DNA from: Combretum micranthum
Lineage: Eukaryota > Streptophyta > Magnoliopsida > Myrtales > Combretaceae
Reading direction: 5' to 3'
NCBI GenBank assembly: GCA_024138025.1
Contig: JAMXBD010000642.1
Coordinates: forward strand, 62,001-126,000
Length of the DNA stretch: 64,000 bases
Of the stretch, positions 1 through 11,486 are shown in pieces; position 1 is the stretch's first letter; the number at the start of each line of letters is the position of its first letter. A model generated the notes under the pieces. The model saw only the letters and a program-made list of their open reading frames with translations, had not been told where the DNA came from and ran no database searches. The position numbers and the translations under genes were made by a program.

Positions 1-109
1 GAAATGACAAGCTACGTGGATACATAATATGATTTGAAAAATCAAACCAAAGGTCGGGATGGTTTAAAGAATTTTGATTGGTTCAATTCAACTAGGATTA
101 TAAATAAGT

Positions 110-255
110 CAAGTAAAGATAGCATAATACTAAGCTCGAGTTTAAGCTTAACTTAATTAAAATTTTAAGCTTCACCTCAACTTGAAGTAAAATCAAATAA
201 ATTCACACTTGATTTGATTAAACTCATTTAGATTTGATTCATCTAAAAAGTTTTT
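110..255. repeat. Fragment of a CTCGAG/CAACTTGA-rich MITE-like repeat
   Basis: The stretch repeats words such as CTCGAGTTTAAGCTTAACTT, TCAACTTGA and AAACTCATTTAGATTTGAT. The same words fill the more complete MITE-like element at 17628-18073, for example AAACTCATTTAGG. I infer a partial copy of that family. No ends or target duplication can be defined. Confidence 0.35.
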
Positions 256-1699
256 TTTTTTATTCTAATAATTAGAATAATCTTCCCTTTTGAACTTTTT
301 GGTGCATTCCTCTTCACCAAGATCCTTTTTAAGGTCTTAACCCATTATGTTACTTCTAAACTCCACATTTATGATAAGCAAAACTTAGTCAACTTGACTA
401 TTTATATATAAAGCAATCCAAGAGATCATTCACCACCTCTCCCTCTAATTAGCTATTAGTTTCTCTCATAAGGACATTCGATTTCAACAACCATCTAAAT
501 ATTACTCAAAATTTCAAATTTTATTACACTTTCTTTCCATCACTTATCAGAAGACTTGTTGAAATTACTTGTTTCTTCTCTCTAAGTCTTCCATTTTATC
601 ACATGCACTGCATGGTTGAATGAAATAGAATTGTCATTCAGCTCTTATTACTTATGGAACAACTATTGTCCTTTATGGTTTGCAAAAACCGATCATATAA
701 TCAATCTCTATTTCATATAATATGAAATAAATGATTGAATTTTTACTCTTTCCTTTCATCAAAGAAATTGCTATCTCCATAGAGTATTTACATATAGGAT
801 ATAACCTTATTTAGAAAAATGGCCCCGGTTATAACATAAAATAATAGTAGAGGAATTGATATACATTTCAATTTTCATTTCATCTCAGTGAACTAAATAT
901 AATTTTGGTGCTGAGAATCATTCAAAGTTAGGTAGGGCAGGAGGGAGAATTTGTGCAATGAATGCCACACACAAGAACAAAGACACATGATACGATTATC
1001 TCAAGTGCATGCTAACGAGAATGAAATCAAAATACATTTGTTGGTGACGAAAACAAAAAAAAAAGTTAAAATGAAAACCAAAATGGTCCTACCATAAGCC
1101 AAGATGTCCCTCCTATGGTAGTACACGAGTTGAAAGCAATGGAAGTAATCTAATAACAAGTGTTAATTACTTTATAGGAAAGCACCCATAAGAAAAATCT
1201 ACTTTCGTCAATATTTGACCAACTCATCCATATAATTGCAACTACCTAAACGTAATGTAATAATAATTACCCATTAACCTTTATTATAATAACCACTGGC
1301 ATAACAAACTTTCAAAACAATATTACATTTAATCTAATAGGAATATATCCTTATTAACAAACAGTAACGGAAACTTTAGTAGAGCAAAATCTGTCACATT
1401 TCAATATGTGGCTCCTTTTCATAACGCTAATGCTAGGAGAAATGAAACACAAGGAAAGATATAGAGTGCACAATATACATAGATTGTGAAACTAATTTTT
1501 ATAGTATGCGAACAACTACTCGTCCTTAAAACTATAGCTTTATGCTTATATTATAGCATGATCCATTATTTCTTATTGTCATGGTCTTAAGTAATAACAA
1601 CCTATATAGCCTTCCTTCATATAATTTAACTAAAGGATCTTACTATCCAAATTTAGTAATAATTAACTGAATTGATGCATGTGTGTTTTTTGTTTATGA

Positions 1700-3700
1700 T
1701 TATTACATTAATAATTTTAGCGCCCTAAACATATGGTGATTTACAACCCGCCACATGTATTAATATAAACATGCAAAGGCTCAAAACCTGCAAATTATCT
1801 TCAAATTAAATAAATGACTCCAAAGATACATTAGTCACAATATATATAACACCGAAGTTATAACAACTTTACAAGTAGGGAAAGTATTAGCAACACTAAA
1901 GGCTCGACAAGTATACAAACAACAACATGTATTCAGGTACATATCTAATCAACCCTAAAGGGTCAAACTCAAACAATAAGATAAAGTCAAAACAATAATT
2001 GCCTTCTACTCTTTATGTCCCATACTAATAGATATTCTTTCTAGAATTCACCAACTCTAACATCGCTCTAAATCCCATATTCCACTAGTAGGTCACTAAT
2101 GTTATACTCATAAACAGAAAAACAACTACTTTTACCTGAAAAAGATGAAAGAATGAGTTAGAGCCCAACAAGGTGCACCACAAGCACAAATACATGAGCA
2201 AGCAGTAATTCACTCACATGTGAAAATATGTCTAATGTAACAACCAATCAATTATTATCTTTATTTTTAAATCCATCAAATAATAGAGAGATAACTGAAT
2301 ATCACAAAAACACACTTATATATAATACATGCATATATAATGTTGGGTACTCCCCAATATCCATAAGCCTATGATTCGATGAGTCTAAAACCTAGAACTA
2401 CCCATATTATCTCTCCTAGTGCGACTCCACATAACGGATAGCGTCGCACAAGGATCATCAAGATACCACATTGACATCACTTGTACTTCTAGTCCACTAA
2501 TCGCAACTAAGCACACATAACACACAATATTATAATTGGATATTCCATTAGTCAAATTGTTGATCTATCATAACAAGTACAATCATTAAACATGGTAATA
2601 CATGTACATAAAATGTGGACTTATCATGAAATTTAGAACCTTATAAACCTGAGTTACAAAGTAATTAGAGAATTTAGAACCATCTACTCTTCTAAATTTA
2701 TCTATAGATCATATTTCCTATAGCTCTTACTCTACCCAATCATTAATAGTACGTATAAATACTTAGTTTAAAAATGAGAAATGGGTATTTAATTTAATAA
2801 TTTCTAGACTTTAAGATTTTAAAGTAATATTAAACCTTTATAAAAGGAGTCAAACAAGGTTCAAAGGTTTTTAAAAGGAAAAATCCAATTTTAAAGAAGT
2901 TGTGTTGTACATAAGCTCCAACACAACCTATGTTAGTGGTTATGTACACAACAGGGGTCTCAACACCACTTGTATACTAGATAGTGTTGAACATAGAAGA
3001 AAAATAATATACTTCAACATCTATCACGAGTCCAAGAACAACCCGTGCTATGAGGTTATTTTATACACAAAAGAATAAATAACATGCTTCAATGTTCAAC
3101 ACGGGTTTGAATAGAGCTTGTGTTAGAGGTCCTGTTGAACATAAACAAAGGGAAGTTATGCAATTTGCGAATTCCAATCATGTGTTCTCGTTCCAAACAT
3201 CCAAAACTTAAAATTAGATAAAGATAAAACCTTTTTAATCAATTTTGATGTCAAAACTTCACCTTTAACAAATCTCACTCTAAATCTTGCATCAAGATTC
3301 AAGAACACTTACATCTATTAATGTTGTTTCTCCTTCTTCTTTGATCAAGCCTTCACACTTCAAAACCAGATTATGGACAAGACTCTTGAAATACTATTGT
3401 TCCTCTACACTTCTAAGTCATATGATACCATAAAGAGATAAGAATTCTATCTTTAATGCGTTTTCTTGTTAAAAATCACTAAATCCTGCAAATTTTGGCC
3501 ATACCTTGTCCCTCTTGTTAGAAATTTATGTTGGTATGCTGAGTATTGTTAGAGAGATAAGGGAAACTGTCAAACAAGGTGGTAAAAAATTATGCTGATG
3601 TGTCCATTAAAGTGTTGTTTATATGGAAACTATCAGATAAGGAAAAGTTACGTTTAAAGAGTCATGTTGGAGATGTTTGTTGGGTATTACTTATACCATT
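1700..3700. repeat. Possible decayed gypsy-type LTR
   Basis: This non-coding block resembles the clearer solo LTR at 45646-49100 in layout. It has lists of CACAC/ACATG words, a 'gagcc...caagcac...aacacac' section and, at 2890-3170, several loosely repeated units around GTTGAACATA. I could not find matching ends or a target duplication, so this is inference from texture only. Confidence 0.25.
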
Positions 3701-4028
3701 TCCTACATGTTAAAAGATAAAATTGTCCTTTATTATGTTTTATTTATTTTAGATCATGTCAATAATGTTAAGACGGTGTGATATGTGTATCATATATTAT
3801 TATATGACAATTGTCACTAAAAGGGTTTTGCTCACTCCATTTAGAAAACCATTTTTTTTTTTTTTTAGGATTTGGGGTATGAAGAAAATAAGAAAGTGTA
3901 AGATCGAGCGCTAAATGGCTTATAGGTGTTAGGACAATAGTATACTATGACACCCTTTTAGTTTGGAGCATTATAGTATTACTGTACATTTTACATACAT
4001 TTGTATATTTTATTTATGGGGATGCCAC

Positions 4029-4304
4029 AATACTTTAAGAAAATACCATCTTGATAATTGCATTTTCATTTTGACCATCATAATCACTCAATTTTTTAAA
4101 ATATTCCAATTATACAACTCCAATAATTTTTTTATCATATGACAACAAGAAATCCATCGTCCTATAATGTGATTGATTTGTATTGTAAATCATTTTTTCG
4201 GAGACTTGAAAATCGGTTAAAATTTTATTACTTTTAAATGTTTCATGGCTATATCTTATATATATATATATATATATATAATTTTAGAGGGAAAAAATAC
4301 AAAT
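4029..4304. repeat. 276-bp direct repeat, copy 1
   Basis: The block starting AATACTTTAAGAAAATACC and ending GAGGGAAAAAATACAAAT recurs in the same orientation at 7989-8265 with only scattered differences. It contains a TA dinucleotide run near its 3' end in both copies. The two copies bracket the left arm of the large inverted repeat. Its origin is unknown; it has no coding capacity. Confidence 0.85.
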
Positions 4305-4741
4305 GCTATATAATTAGCTTTGTCTTGGCCTTGTTAGCTAATGTGAAATGTTTTGCATAAAATATTTTGCTGATTTTTTCTTTAAACAATTATTAAACCA
4401 TGAGAGTAAAATTTTTCACTACAATGGAAACCTACTACTAATCGTCGTTAACTATGACCTTTACCTTCTACCATCACTTGCTGCTAACAGTAATTATAAT
4501 TGCAAAAACATTTATTTCAATGGATCCAAAAGTAGTTACACTAAGTTCAAATTATACACAATCTTGTAATCCACAATTTGCTCTAATTTTCTATATCAAA
4601 TACCAGTATTGATTTTATTCACAATTCAATTAAAATATCAATGCTTTCCTATACTATAACCTTTATTTTTCCACTATTTTTACATTGATATGTAAATCTA
4701 TTCACGGATTTGATGATCTTGTAGTAAGGGAAGGTCTCATT
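4305..4741. other. Intergenic, nothing recognised
   Basis: The DNA lies between the direct repeat and the left inverted arm. A 73-codon open frame at 4348-4569 has a low-complexity composition and no recognisable motif, so I do not call it a gene. Confidence 0.5.
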
Positions 4742-5990
4742 TTGACAAATTCAAGACTATTTGAATGATTATGTGTGCAACCTTGTTTTAAGAAGCAATG
4801 TACTTCAAAAAGTGGCGTTCCATCTTCTTCCACTAGCAAAAAATTTACATAAAACTTTGAATTCTAATCTTTTGAGGTCTATGGTTGAGACAAATATCAC
4901 AAAACCACAATTTTATGAAGAAGCAAGTAATAATCAAATTTGGATTATTGCCATGAATAATGAACTTCAAGCCTTGAATGAAAGTCCAATTTAGGAGTTT
5001 GTTGAGTGTCTTTTAGGTAAGAAAGTGATGCAGTAAGAATGACAAAGGTTTATCGCAAACCGTTGATTCACGTAGGTATACTAGCTTGTGATTTTCATCT
5101 ACTTTTTGGTTATGTGAATACCTAGATAATTGACATCCAAATTTGAATAAACAAAAGCAGTATTTCAAAAATTTAGGAAAAAAGAGCAAGATGACTCAAA
5201 TTCTATATTTATGATAATAATTAAACAAATGATTGTTTTGTACCGTAGGGCATACAAAAATAGGTTAGCTTAAAAGCTGTAAAAAATAGAACCAAAACTG
5301 TCAAAATTAGAAAGAGTCTTAAAACGAAATACACATAAGAACAAGTAAAATGCCACAAACTGTGTGCAGAACTGATAAGTATATGATGAGTTATTAGCAA
5401 AACAATTCAAAAAATAACAAAAATGCCTGTTTAAGGTCTTAAATGAAGGAATTTGCCCAAAAATCAGCCTAGCTCACTGCCACAAGCAATGAATTCTTCG
5501 AGTTAGCTCATTTTCTTCAAGATAGGGTCTTTAGATTTTTCAACAGTAATAGACTAGTTTTTGTTCCACTTTTTTAGGTACTTGTTTGCTATTATTTCTA
5601 TCTCATCAGAAAGCCATAAGTTGTAGATGGGTAATAAAGTTAAGTACATGGCAGATGATACTATAAAAAGATATGAAACATGCTCAGTCGTTAATGGATT
5701 TTCTTAGATAGAAGGTAAGGACTATATTGAAATTTTTGATGCCGTTGCTAAATTGGCCATAGTAAAATATCTCTTAGCTGTAGTTGCTCTCAAAGGCTAG
5801 GATTTACATCAACTTGGTGTCAACAATACATTTTTCTATAGTAATTTAATAGAGAAAGTATATATGATACCACCTGAATATATTAATCCTCTATCACCCA
5901 AATCAGTGCGTTGATTCAAAAAGGTATATAGTGGCAAAAGAATCCGTTTCCTCCGAGAGGATTATGAATTTTAAACCTTCCTAATGAGCA
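4742..5990 (+). pseudogene. Copia reverse-transcriptase relic, interrupted
   Basis: Frame 4761-4994 carries the stretch before the copia RT core, including TKPQFYEEASNN, then MNNELQALNES and LGKKVM. After an interruption at 5031-5629 it resumes as GNKVKYMADDTIKRY, the IEGKDYIE.FDAVAKLA block, LHQLGVNN.FFYSNLIE and VYMIPPEYINPL. These correspond to the 'AM..E...L', 'QKEGIDY.ETFSPV', 'D.HQ.DV..AFL.G.L.E.VYM..P' regions of Ty1/copia RT. Several stops and frameshifts mean it cannot be translated. The YVDD catalytic part and RNase H are not found downstream. It forms the coding part of the left inverted arm. Confidence 0.75.
5031..5629. mobile_element. ~0.6-kb insertion inside the copia RT relic
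   Basis: The RT reading frame stops at ...GTGATG and resumes at GGTAATAAAG about 595 bases later. GATG sits at both junctions (5027-5030 and 5626-5629), which looks like a short target duplication. The insert has no open frame of note. The same insert lies at the same place in the right arm (about 14049-14618, reverse strand), so the arms share a single ancestral insertion. I cannot assign it to a class; a solo LTR or MITE is possible. Confidence 0.55.
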
Positions 5991-7587
5991 ATTTTAAGGC
6001 TAAAAATTTAGTGGACGTGATGGTATCACATATGCCCTTCAAAATTTTTTATTAGCTCAAGATAAAACTTTTGGCTGTGAAAGTTTGCTTAACGCTATTA
6101 CCCTTGATAATCTAGAATAAGTCACGTTGTAATATGGTAATGGAATCACTTTAATCTAAAAAGGCAAATTCAAGTCATAATCAAACTTAAAAAATCCATA
6201 AATGAATTTTAGACCTCTCTATCAATTATAGCAGCTGTTACATGGTGATGTGGACGTTTTATGCGGGCAAATTGTCATGATGCAGACAATCCAATCGAGA
6301 AAGAAGGACAACCCAAACAATATAAGCTGGAACAACCCAAATAAACTTGGGGGTAAAAATTCTGGCCCACCAAAAAAAAAAAAAAAACACTTGGGGGTCA
6401 AAAGGATGCCCATTGGGTTGAAGCAAAAGCCCTTGTTGACCGCCAGAGGGCCAGATGTCAGTTGCCTACTACTCCGAGCTTTATTCGAATATATATAAAC
6501 TATCCTGGAAACTAAATATTGTAAAATTTAGAGGTTTTAAGCTCCCTTATCGAATAGATGAATTTTTTTTAATGATCATTTTAGTTTAAACTAATATAAC
6601 ATTTTCATACTTCACGTCATGATTTTCAATTCGAAAAATAATACTGCTTTTAAATGTAAATTATAAATAACACAAATATTATAAACTTTAATTAAAACTC
6701 TTGACTTAAATAATAGATATGATATAAGTTTTAATCGTTTATGTGAGTGTTGATCTTAAATAGTCAACTTAATTGGAGATTATATATATATATATATATT
6801 CATCTTTTAGATTTGTAAATATGATTCTATTTATTAGTAATACATTAAATTACATGTGGAGTACATAATAGCCTATATAATATTGAAAAATCCATATTTC
6901 ATAAGCCCCTATGACATAATGGCTTAAGGATATGTTAAGTCATACTTTATATACTACTTTACGGGTACGATTTCTAAACTCTTTTGAAACCTATCTTATA
7001 AAAACAAAATACTCTATTTAAAATCTAACTAGTGTCTAATTAGTTTTATTGATGAGTCCTACTATTCAATAAACTTTGTACACTATAGGTCTTGACTTGC
7101 AACAAACTCCTTCCCATTCAATAATATCTGCTTTTCACTTAGGAACTAGTTATTAAAACCATATTGTTTTTTGACAAAAAGCTATCATACTATGTGTTTG
7201 TCTACCTTTTAGGTTCAACATGGAATCATTCAAGATAAGCAATATGTGGGTAGTCTTTAGACCACATATTGGTGGCAATATTCTCTATTGAGGATGTGTC
7301 AAATAGAATTGTAGGACTGCATATTACATGTGAGATTGCAAGGATCCCACAATCCTATTTAGTACACCCTCAATGAAGGGTGTTGCCAAAAATAGATAGT
7401 CTAAGGGCAACTCATCATTTTTCTTTTTTTCTTTTTTTTTTCTTTTTGGACTATCAGTTTAGGGAGCAAACAATACGTAAAAGCCTTTGGCAACACATTT
7501 AAAAATTACATGTAAAAACACAAATTTGCATCCCTACCTAACCACATTTATTTCTTTTGATTCCTTGGACAGCTTTTGAGCTAATGA

Positions 7588-7988
7588 TGGGGGTAAAAGC
7601 TGAATAATAATGCATATAGGGAATCATACCTGAGCAGGTACTAGGGACTCCTCACGCCTTACTCCAAAACCTTATATCGCAATCTAGCACACTCAAAAAA
7701 TTTTGCATCCAACATGCAAAGCCCCTCCGTGTACTCTTTTTTAACTCCTACATTATTCTCTTCTCATACCTCTGCCAATATCAAGTTCGGATTGTTGACC
7801 AGAAAAAGTAGGTCCTCATGACCCCACTCCATTGAGTGGATGTTTTTCAGACAAGAAATGAGTAAGTCCGAAGAAACACACAATGTATGGTAATTTTTCC
7901 CCACCGTATGAATAATGTTCGCAGCCTGAACCTCAACTGTGTAACTCTCTGCCACACAGCTTGTGATCCGTCCGATCGGGCTCGTTAT
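7588..7988 (-). pseudogene. Unidentified gene fragment with a 63-codon frame
   Basis: On the minus strand 7955-7764 reads MAESYTVEVQAANII and then a 48-residue continuation to a stop. The composition is protein-like rather than low complexity, and GC content is higher than in the flanks (CCGTCCGATCGGGCTCG lies just upstream). I do not recognise the family. It lies between the left inverted arm and direct-repeat copy 2. It may be a truncated exon of a host gene or a retroelement piece. Confidence 0.3.
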
Positions 7989-8207
7989 AATACTTTAAGA
8001 AATACCATCTTGATAATTGCATTTTCATTTTGACCATCATAATCACTCAACTTTTTAAAATATTCCAATTATACAACTCCAATAACTTTTTGATCATATG
8101 ACAACAACAAATGCATCGTACTATAATGTGATTGATTTGTATTGTAAATCAATTATTTAGAGACTTGAAAATCGGTTAAAATTTTATTACTTTTAAATGT
8201 TTCATGG

Positions 8208-8240
<33 letters not shown>

Positions 8241-8265
8241 TATTTTAGAGGGAAAAAATACAAAT
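7989..8265. repeat. 276-bp direct repeat, copy 2
   Basis: Second copy of the block at 4029-4304, same orientation and co-linear throughout, including the TA run and the closing GAGGGAAAAAATACAAAT. The copies are 3.96 kb apart and enclose the left inverted arm plus the fragment at 7588-7988. Confidence 0.85.
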
Positions 8266-9582
8266 TTTTTAGTAACTTTGCATGTTAGATCATACATAGA
8301 CATCATAATCGGAGAAATGATCAATAAAAGTGTTATGTAGGATGCAAAATCATTGGAGTTGTTTAATTTGACTTTTTAAAAAATTTAATAATGGTTGAGA
8401 TGGTAAAAATTAAAGTTCGATGATCAATATAATATTTTTAAAAAATGCAATAGCTTTCATCGCTATTTTATTTATATAATGTTATTTTAGTGCTTTTCCC
8501 CTCTTGTATGATTTAAGTTACATATTATTTTATAAATATCCCTTGTAACAAATAATGCACAATTATTCTATCGTCCGTAAGCTACCTTTTATAATTGAAG
8601 TGTCTCAAATTTTGATTTTTATTTTTATCTTATAAAATTACTTCTTCGTAGCACAAGTCCAGACATTTATATGTCAAATTTTTCTATCGATCCACTAATA
8701 CAAACTTATAAATAAATATATTTTTTGAGACTTTGTTTGAAAAAGAATCTTATTCTAAATTTTTGTTTAAATTATAGGCATTAATCTTGGCATTAGGTAA
8801 TAGGAAATAGGGACAAGACACATAATTCCTGCGAGATGGCAAATTTACGGATGCCATGCAGCGGATAAGGAATGGTTTTACACTTGTCCTCGTCTGTGCT
8901 ATATAACTAATGTTCAAAAAAGAAAGAAAGCCCAACACTAAAGGGATCCAGTCAGCCCAAAACAAATGTAATGATCTTACTGGCACTCTGGAGGATCCTC
9001 GTCAAACTCCTTAAATATTGTTCGGCTACTTGATCGAAATTCCAAAAGATATCGTAATGTACCATGAAATGGATTATTTACTAATCAAAATTATTTAGGC
9101 AAGCAATTTCCTTACCTTTTTTTTCTTAATTATCTTTTTATATTTATTTAATTTTTAAAAAATAATCATCTTAATCCTTCTCTTATTGATCTATTTATAC
9201 TTATTAAATATTTATAAAAAAATTATATATAAACATTATTCAAAGATAATAAAATAAAATCAAACCTATAAACGTTTATAAAAATAAATAAGTAATTTTA
9301 TTAAAATAACTAAAAATAAAATAAAAAATTAATTTTATATGCTGATATAGCACTTTAAGTAGCTTCATAACGATAAAAAATTCTTGTAAATTTGTAATAA
9401 TAGTTTTCTGGGCTGGCTTCCTAGTGGAGGGAAGGGAAGGGAAGAGAAGAGAAGACCAAGACTCAAATCGAAAGGGCAAGGGATCTTCTCTGGAGATTCT
9501 AATTCACAATCGTTCATCATTCTCTCTCCGCCCAGTGACTTACTTACTTCTCTCTTTGCTTCTGTGTTTACTTTGTGCTAGT
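8266..9582 (+). promoter_or_regulatory. Upstream region and 5' leader of the NAC gene
   Basis: This is AT-rich DNA with no confident gene. A short NAC-like coding scrap may lie near 8831-8905 (see findings). A purine-rich run of GGAAGG/GAAGA repeats at about 9426-9453 lies 130 bases before the first ATG and probably falls in the transcribed leader. No ATG lies between that run and 9583. I cannot place the TATA box with confidence. Confidence 0.45.
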
Positions 9583-11486
9583 ATGAGTGAATCCATCATA
9601 TCTGAGATTATGGAATTGGAAAGGCGAGATCTTCCAGTAGGATTCCGATTCCAACCAACAGACGAGGAGATCGTCGATTATTTCTTGACGTCGAGAAATC
9701 TTCACCTCGAGTGTCTTCTTCTCCATATTCCTGATATTAATGATACCAAGCTAGACCCATGGGAATTGACAAAAAAATTCAAAGGTACGTAATCCGACCA
9801 CAATATCAATGCATTTCTTGAGTTCTTTTGGAAATTTTTTTTTTTTTTTTTTCATCCTCAATGTGCCGTATTATTACTTCATGTACAGGTGAATTGAGCT
9901 ATCAGGGAAATGATAAGGATTGGTGGTTTTTTTCGTCTCGAACTCTGAACCAGGATACTCCAAGGCTAACGAATTCCGGAAGGTGGATAAATAATAGTGG
10001 ATATAACGATATCATGGGCGCAGATAAAAATCAAACGGGAGGTACCAGGATCGATTTTACTTTCCACTCTCGTCTGGGTCAAGGGCGATATGAAAGATTA
10101 ATTAACTGGAAACTTTATGAGTTTCGCTTGACAGACTACCGTCTCAATGGTTTGCTTGCTCCAAATGTATTTCTATTCTCTTCTTCCTCCATTATACGAT
10201 ACGCCTTTAATTACTTGGAAATTTCGTGACTTTTTTTTTCTTTTTTGGTAAATTAACAGAGAAGACCTTTTTTGCACTTTGCCACCTAAGCTATAAGGAA
10301 AATGAAACAAAGAAGAAAACTGGTGTGGAAAGTCGACAAACAAATGGTGAAATTTCGGGTCTGACGGTGAGAAGGAACCTCATTTCTTACATTTTCTGAT
10401 GAGCTATAACTGAAGAGATCCCTAAAATGTATGTTCCAATGCCTTTCTAGCAACCGCGACAAAGAAGAAGATTGGCAGAATCAGTGGAGCAGAGCACCCT
10501 TTCAACCTACGAATCAAGGGATCGTTTTCACCAACTCAGAGCAGGAGGAATCTACAAGACAATTCCCATTCCTTCTATCAACAACAGAGTAGTGGCATTC
10601 CCATTAATGTCCTGCAATCTTTACCCTTTTCTGATGATGACCAATGGCTGGCAGCGATGTTTCCCCCAAATGAGGAACAGGTAAATCACCATTCGTTGAT
10701 TTTGTTACCAGGAAAAGCATGATTATTCCTCCTGAATCCTAAAACAAAGGACAGTATCCTAGCTACCATGCTACATTATTATGCATCCAAAATTCTCACA
10801 ACATACAGATGAGCATAAATCATTGAGTTTGGTGTCTGTGCTTGTCAAACCGATTTTGCAGGGGAGGCTACGTGGGGAGACTTCAAGCTCATCTCAGCAT
10901 AGTACTTATTTATTGGGTAACCAGCGAGCCCAATCAGCAAGATCACTAAGTGGAATTGTTCCTGAAGAGGAAATTTCTGGACCAGTCGTCAGAGCCACTC
11001 CCGAGGTATGAGGAATATACACATCTAATTGAAAACGTTTCAGAATCCTTAAATTTTGTAGCTTAGTATCAAAGTCCTGTGTTTATGTTATTGACATTGG
11101 TAACATATAGTAGATAGAACATTCAGATGTAATCAAAACATGAGATTTTGAGAATCAAATTGTCCAAGGAGTTGAGCGGAAAAGTATAAGCATGGCCATT
11201 CGTTTCTTTCCTGATGTTCTCTTTTAATTATTTTTTTTTTTTTCCCATAAGGTATCCATCTTCTTTTTATTTGTCTTTTCAGGTTCGAGTAACCAAACAG
11301 AAGTTAAGACGAAAGCCGGGACCCATATTAACAGGCCAGAATCAGAACTCTTTGTCTTCTCGAATCGACTACTTGTTCAATGCCGCTGTTGGTCTTATTA
11401 TGACCATTTTGATCTGTTCCCAAATGTTCTACACGGGAATTATTCTTCTTTTCTTGTGTGGATGTTATTTATACTGCTTTCGATGA
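9583..11486 (+). CDS. Membrane-tethered NAC transcription factor (NTL type), six exons
   Basis: Plant-specific NAC proteins bind DNA and dimerise through an N-terminal NAC domain; membrane-anchored members are released to act in the nucleus. Exons: 9583-9784, 9889-10166, 10262-10366, 10465-10680, 10862-11005, 11283-11486, giving about 382 residues. Exon 1 encodes subdomain A (LPVGFRFQPTDEEIVDYFL, residues 17-35) and DPWEL. Exon 2 encodes WWFFSSR (the K.WYFF block) and INWKLYEFRL (the NWVMHEYRL block). Exon 3 has ALCHL (canonical LCRL). Exon 4 has an acidic patch, SDDDQWLAAMF. Exon 6 ends with a hydrophobic segment of about 30 residues (AAVGLIMTILICSQMF then TGIILLFLCGCYLYCF), the expected membrane anchor. 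The canonical WKATGKD motif is replaced by YNDIMGADK. The start is the first ATG, with A at -3. The exon-4 acceptor used here (CAAAG, 10464) keeps the frame; the stronger TTTCTAG site at 10450 would not, unless a base is missing. Confidence 0.85.

Larger units (their letters stand above)
1..4028. other. AT-rich intergenic DNA with decayed repeats
   Basis: I see no gene here. All reading frames are short and resemble no protein I know. The stretch contains a MITE-like scrap near 110-255 and a middle part (about 1.7-3.7 kb) whose texture resembles an old gypsy LTR; both are listed separately. Poly-T/A runs occur near 250 and 3850. Confidence 0.6.
4742..7587 (+). repeat. Left arm of a 2.8-kb inverted repeat around the NAC gene
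   Basis: The whole arm matches the reverse complement of 12113-14907. The match begins at TTGACAAATTCAAGACTATT on the outer side and ends at CCTTGGACAG followed by a diverging TAATGA on the inner side. By eye about nine bases in ten agree, with small indels. The arm contains a copia reverse-transcriptase relic (4742-5990), an insertion inside it (5031-5629), and about 1.4 kb of non-coding sequence with a TA run near 6781. The outer boundary is where this copy is truncated: the right copy continues into copia integrase. The spacer of about 4.5 kb holds the NAC gene. Confidence 0.85.

Noticed and set aside
6222..6498. Two overlapping frames (63 and 82 codons) on opposite strands.
   Set aside because: They span a poly-A run in the non-coding part of the left inverted arm, and the same region in the right arm (13188-13478) does not keep the frames.
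9424..9582. N-terminal extension of the NAC protein with a hydrophobic stretch (LLLSLLLCLLC).
   Set aside because: The frame is open but begins at GTG, not ATG. The first ATG is 9583 and it leads straight into the NAC domain, so this is most likely the 5' leader.
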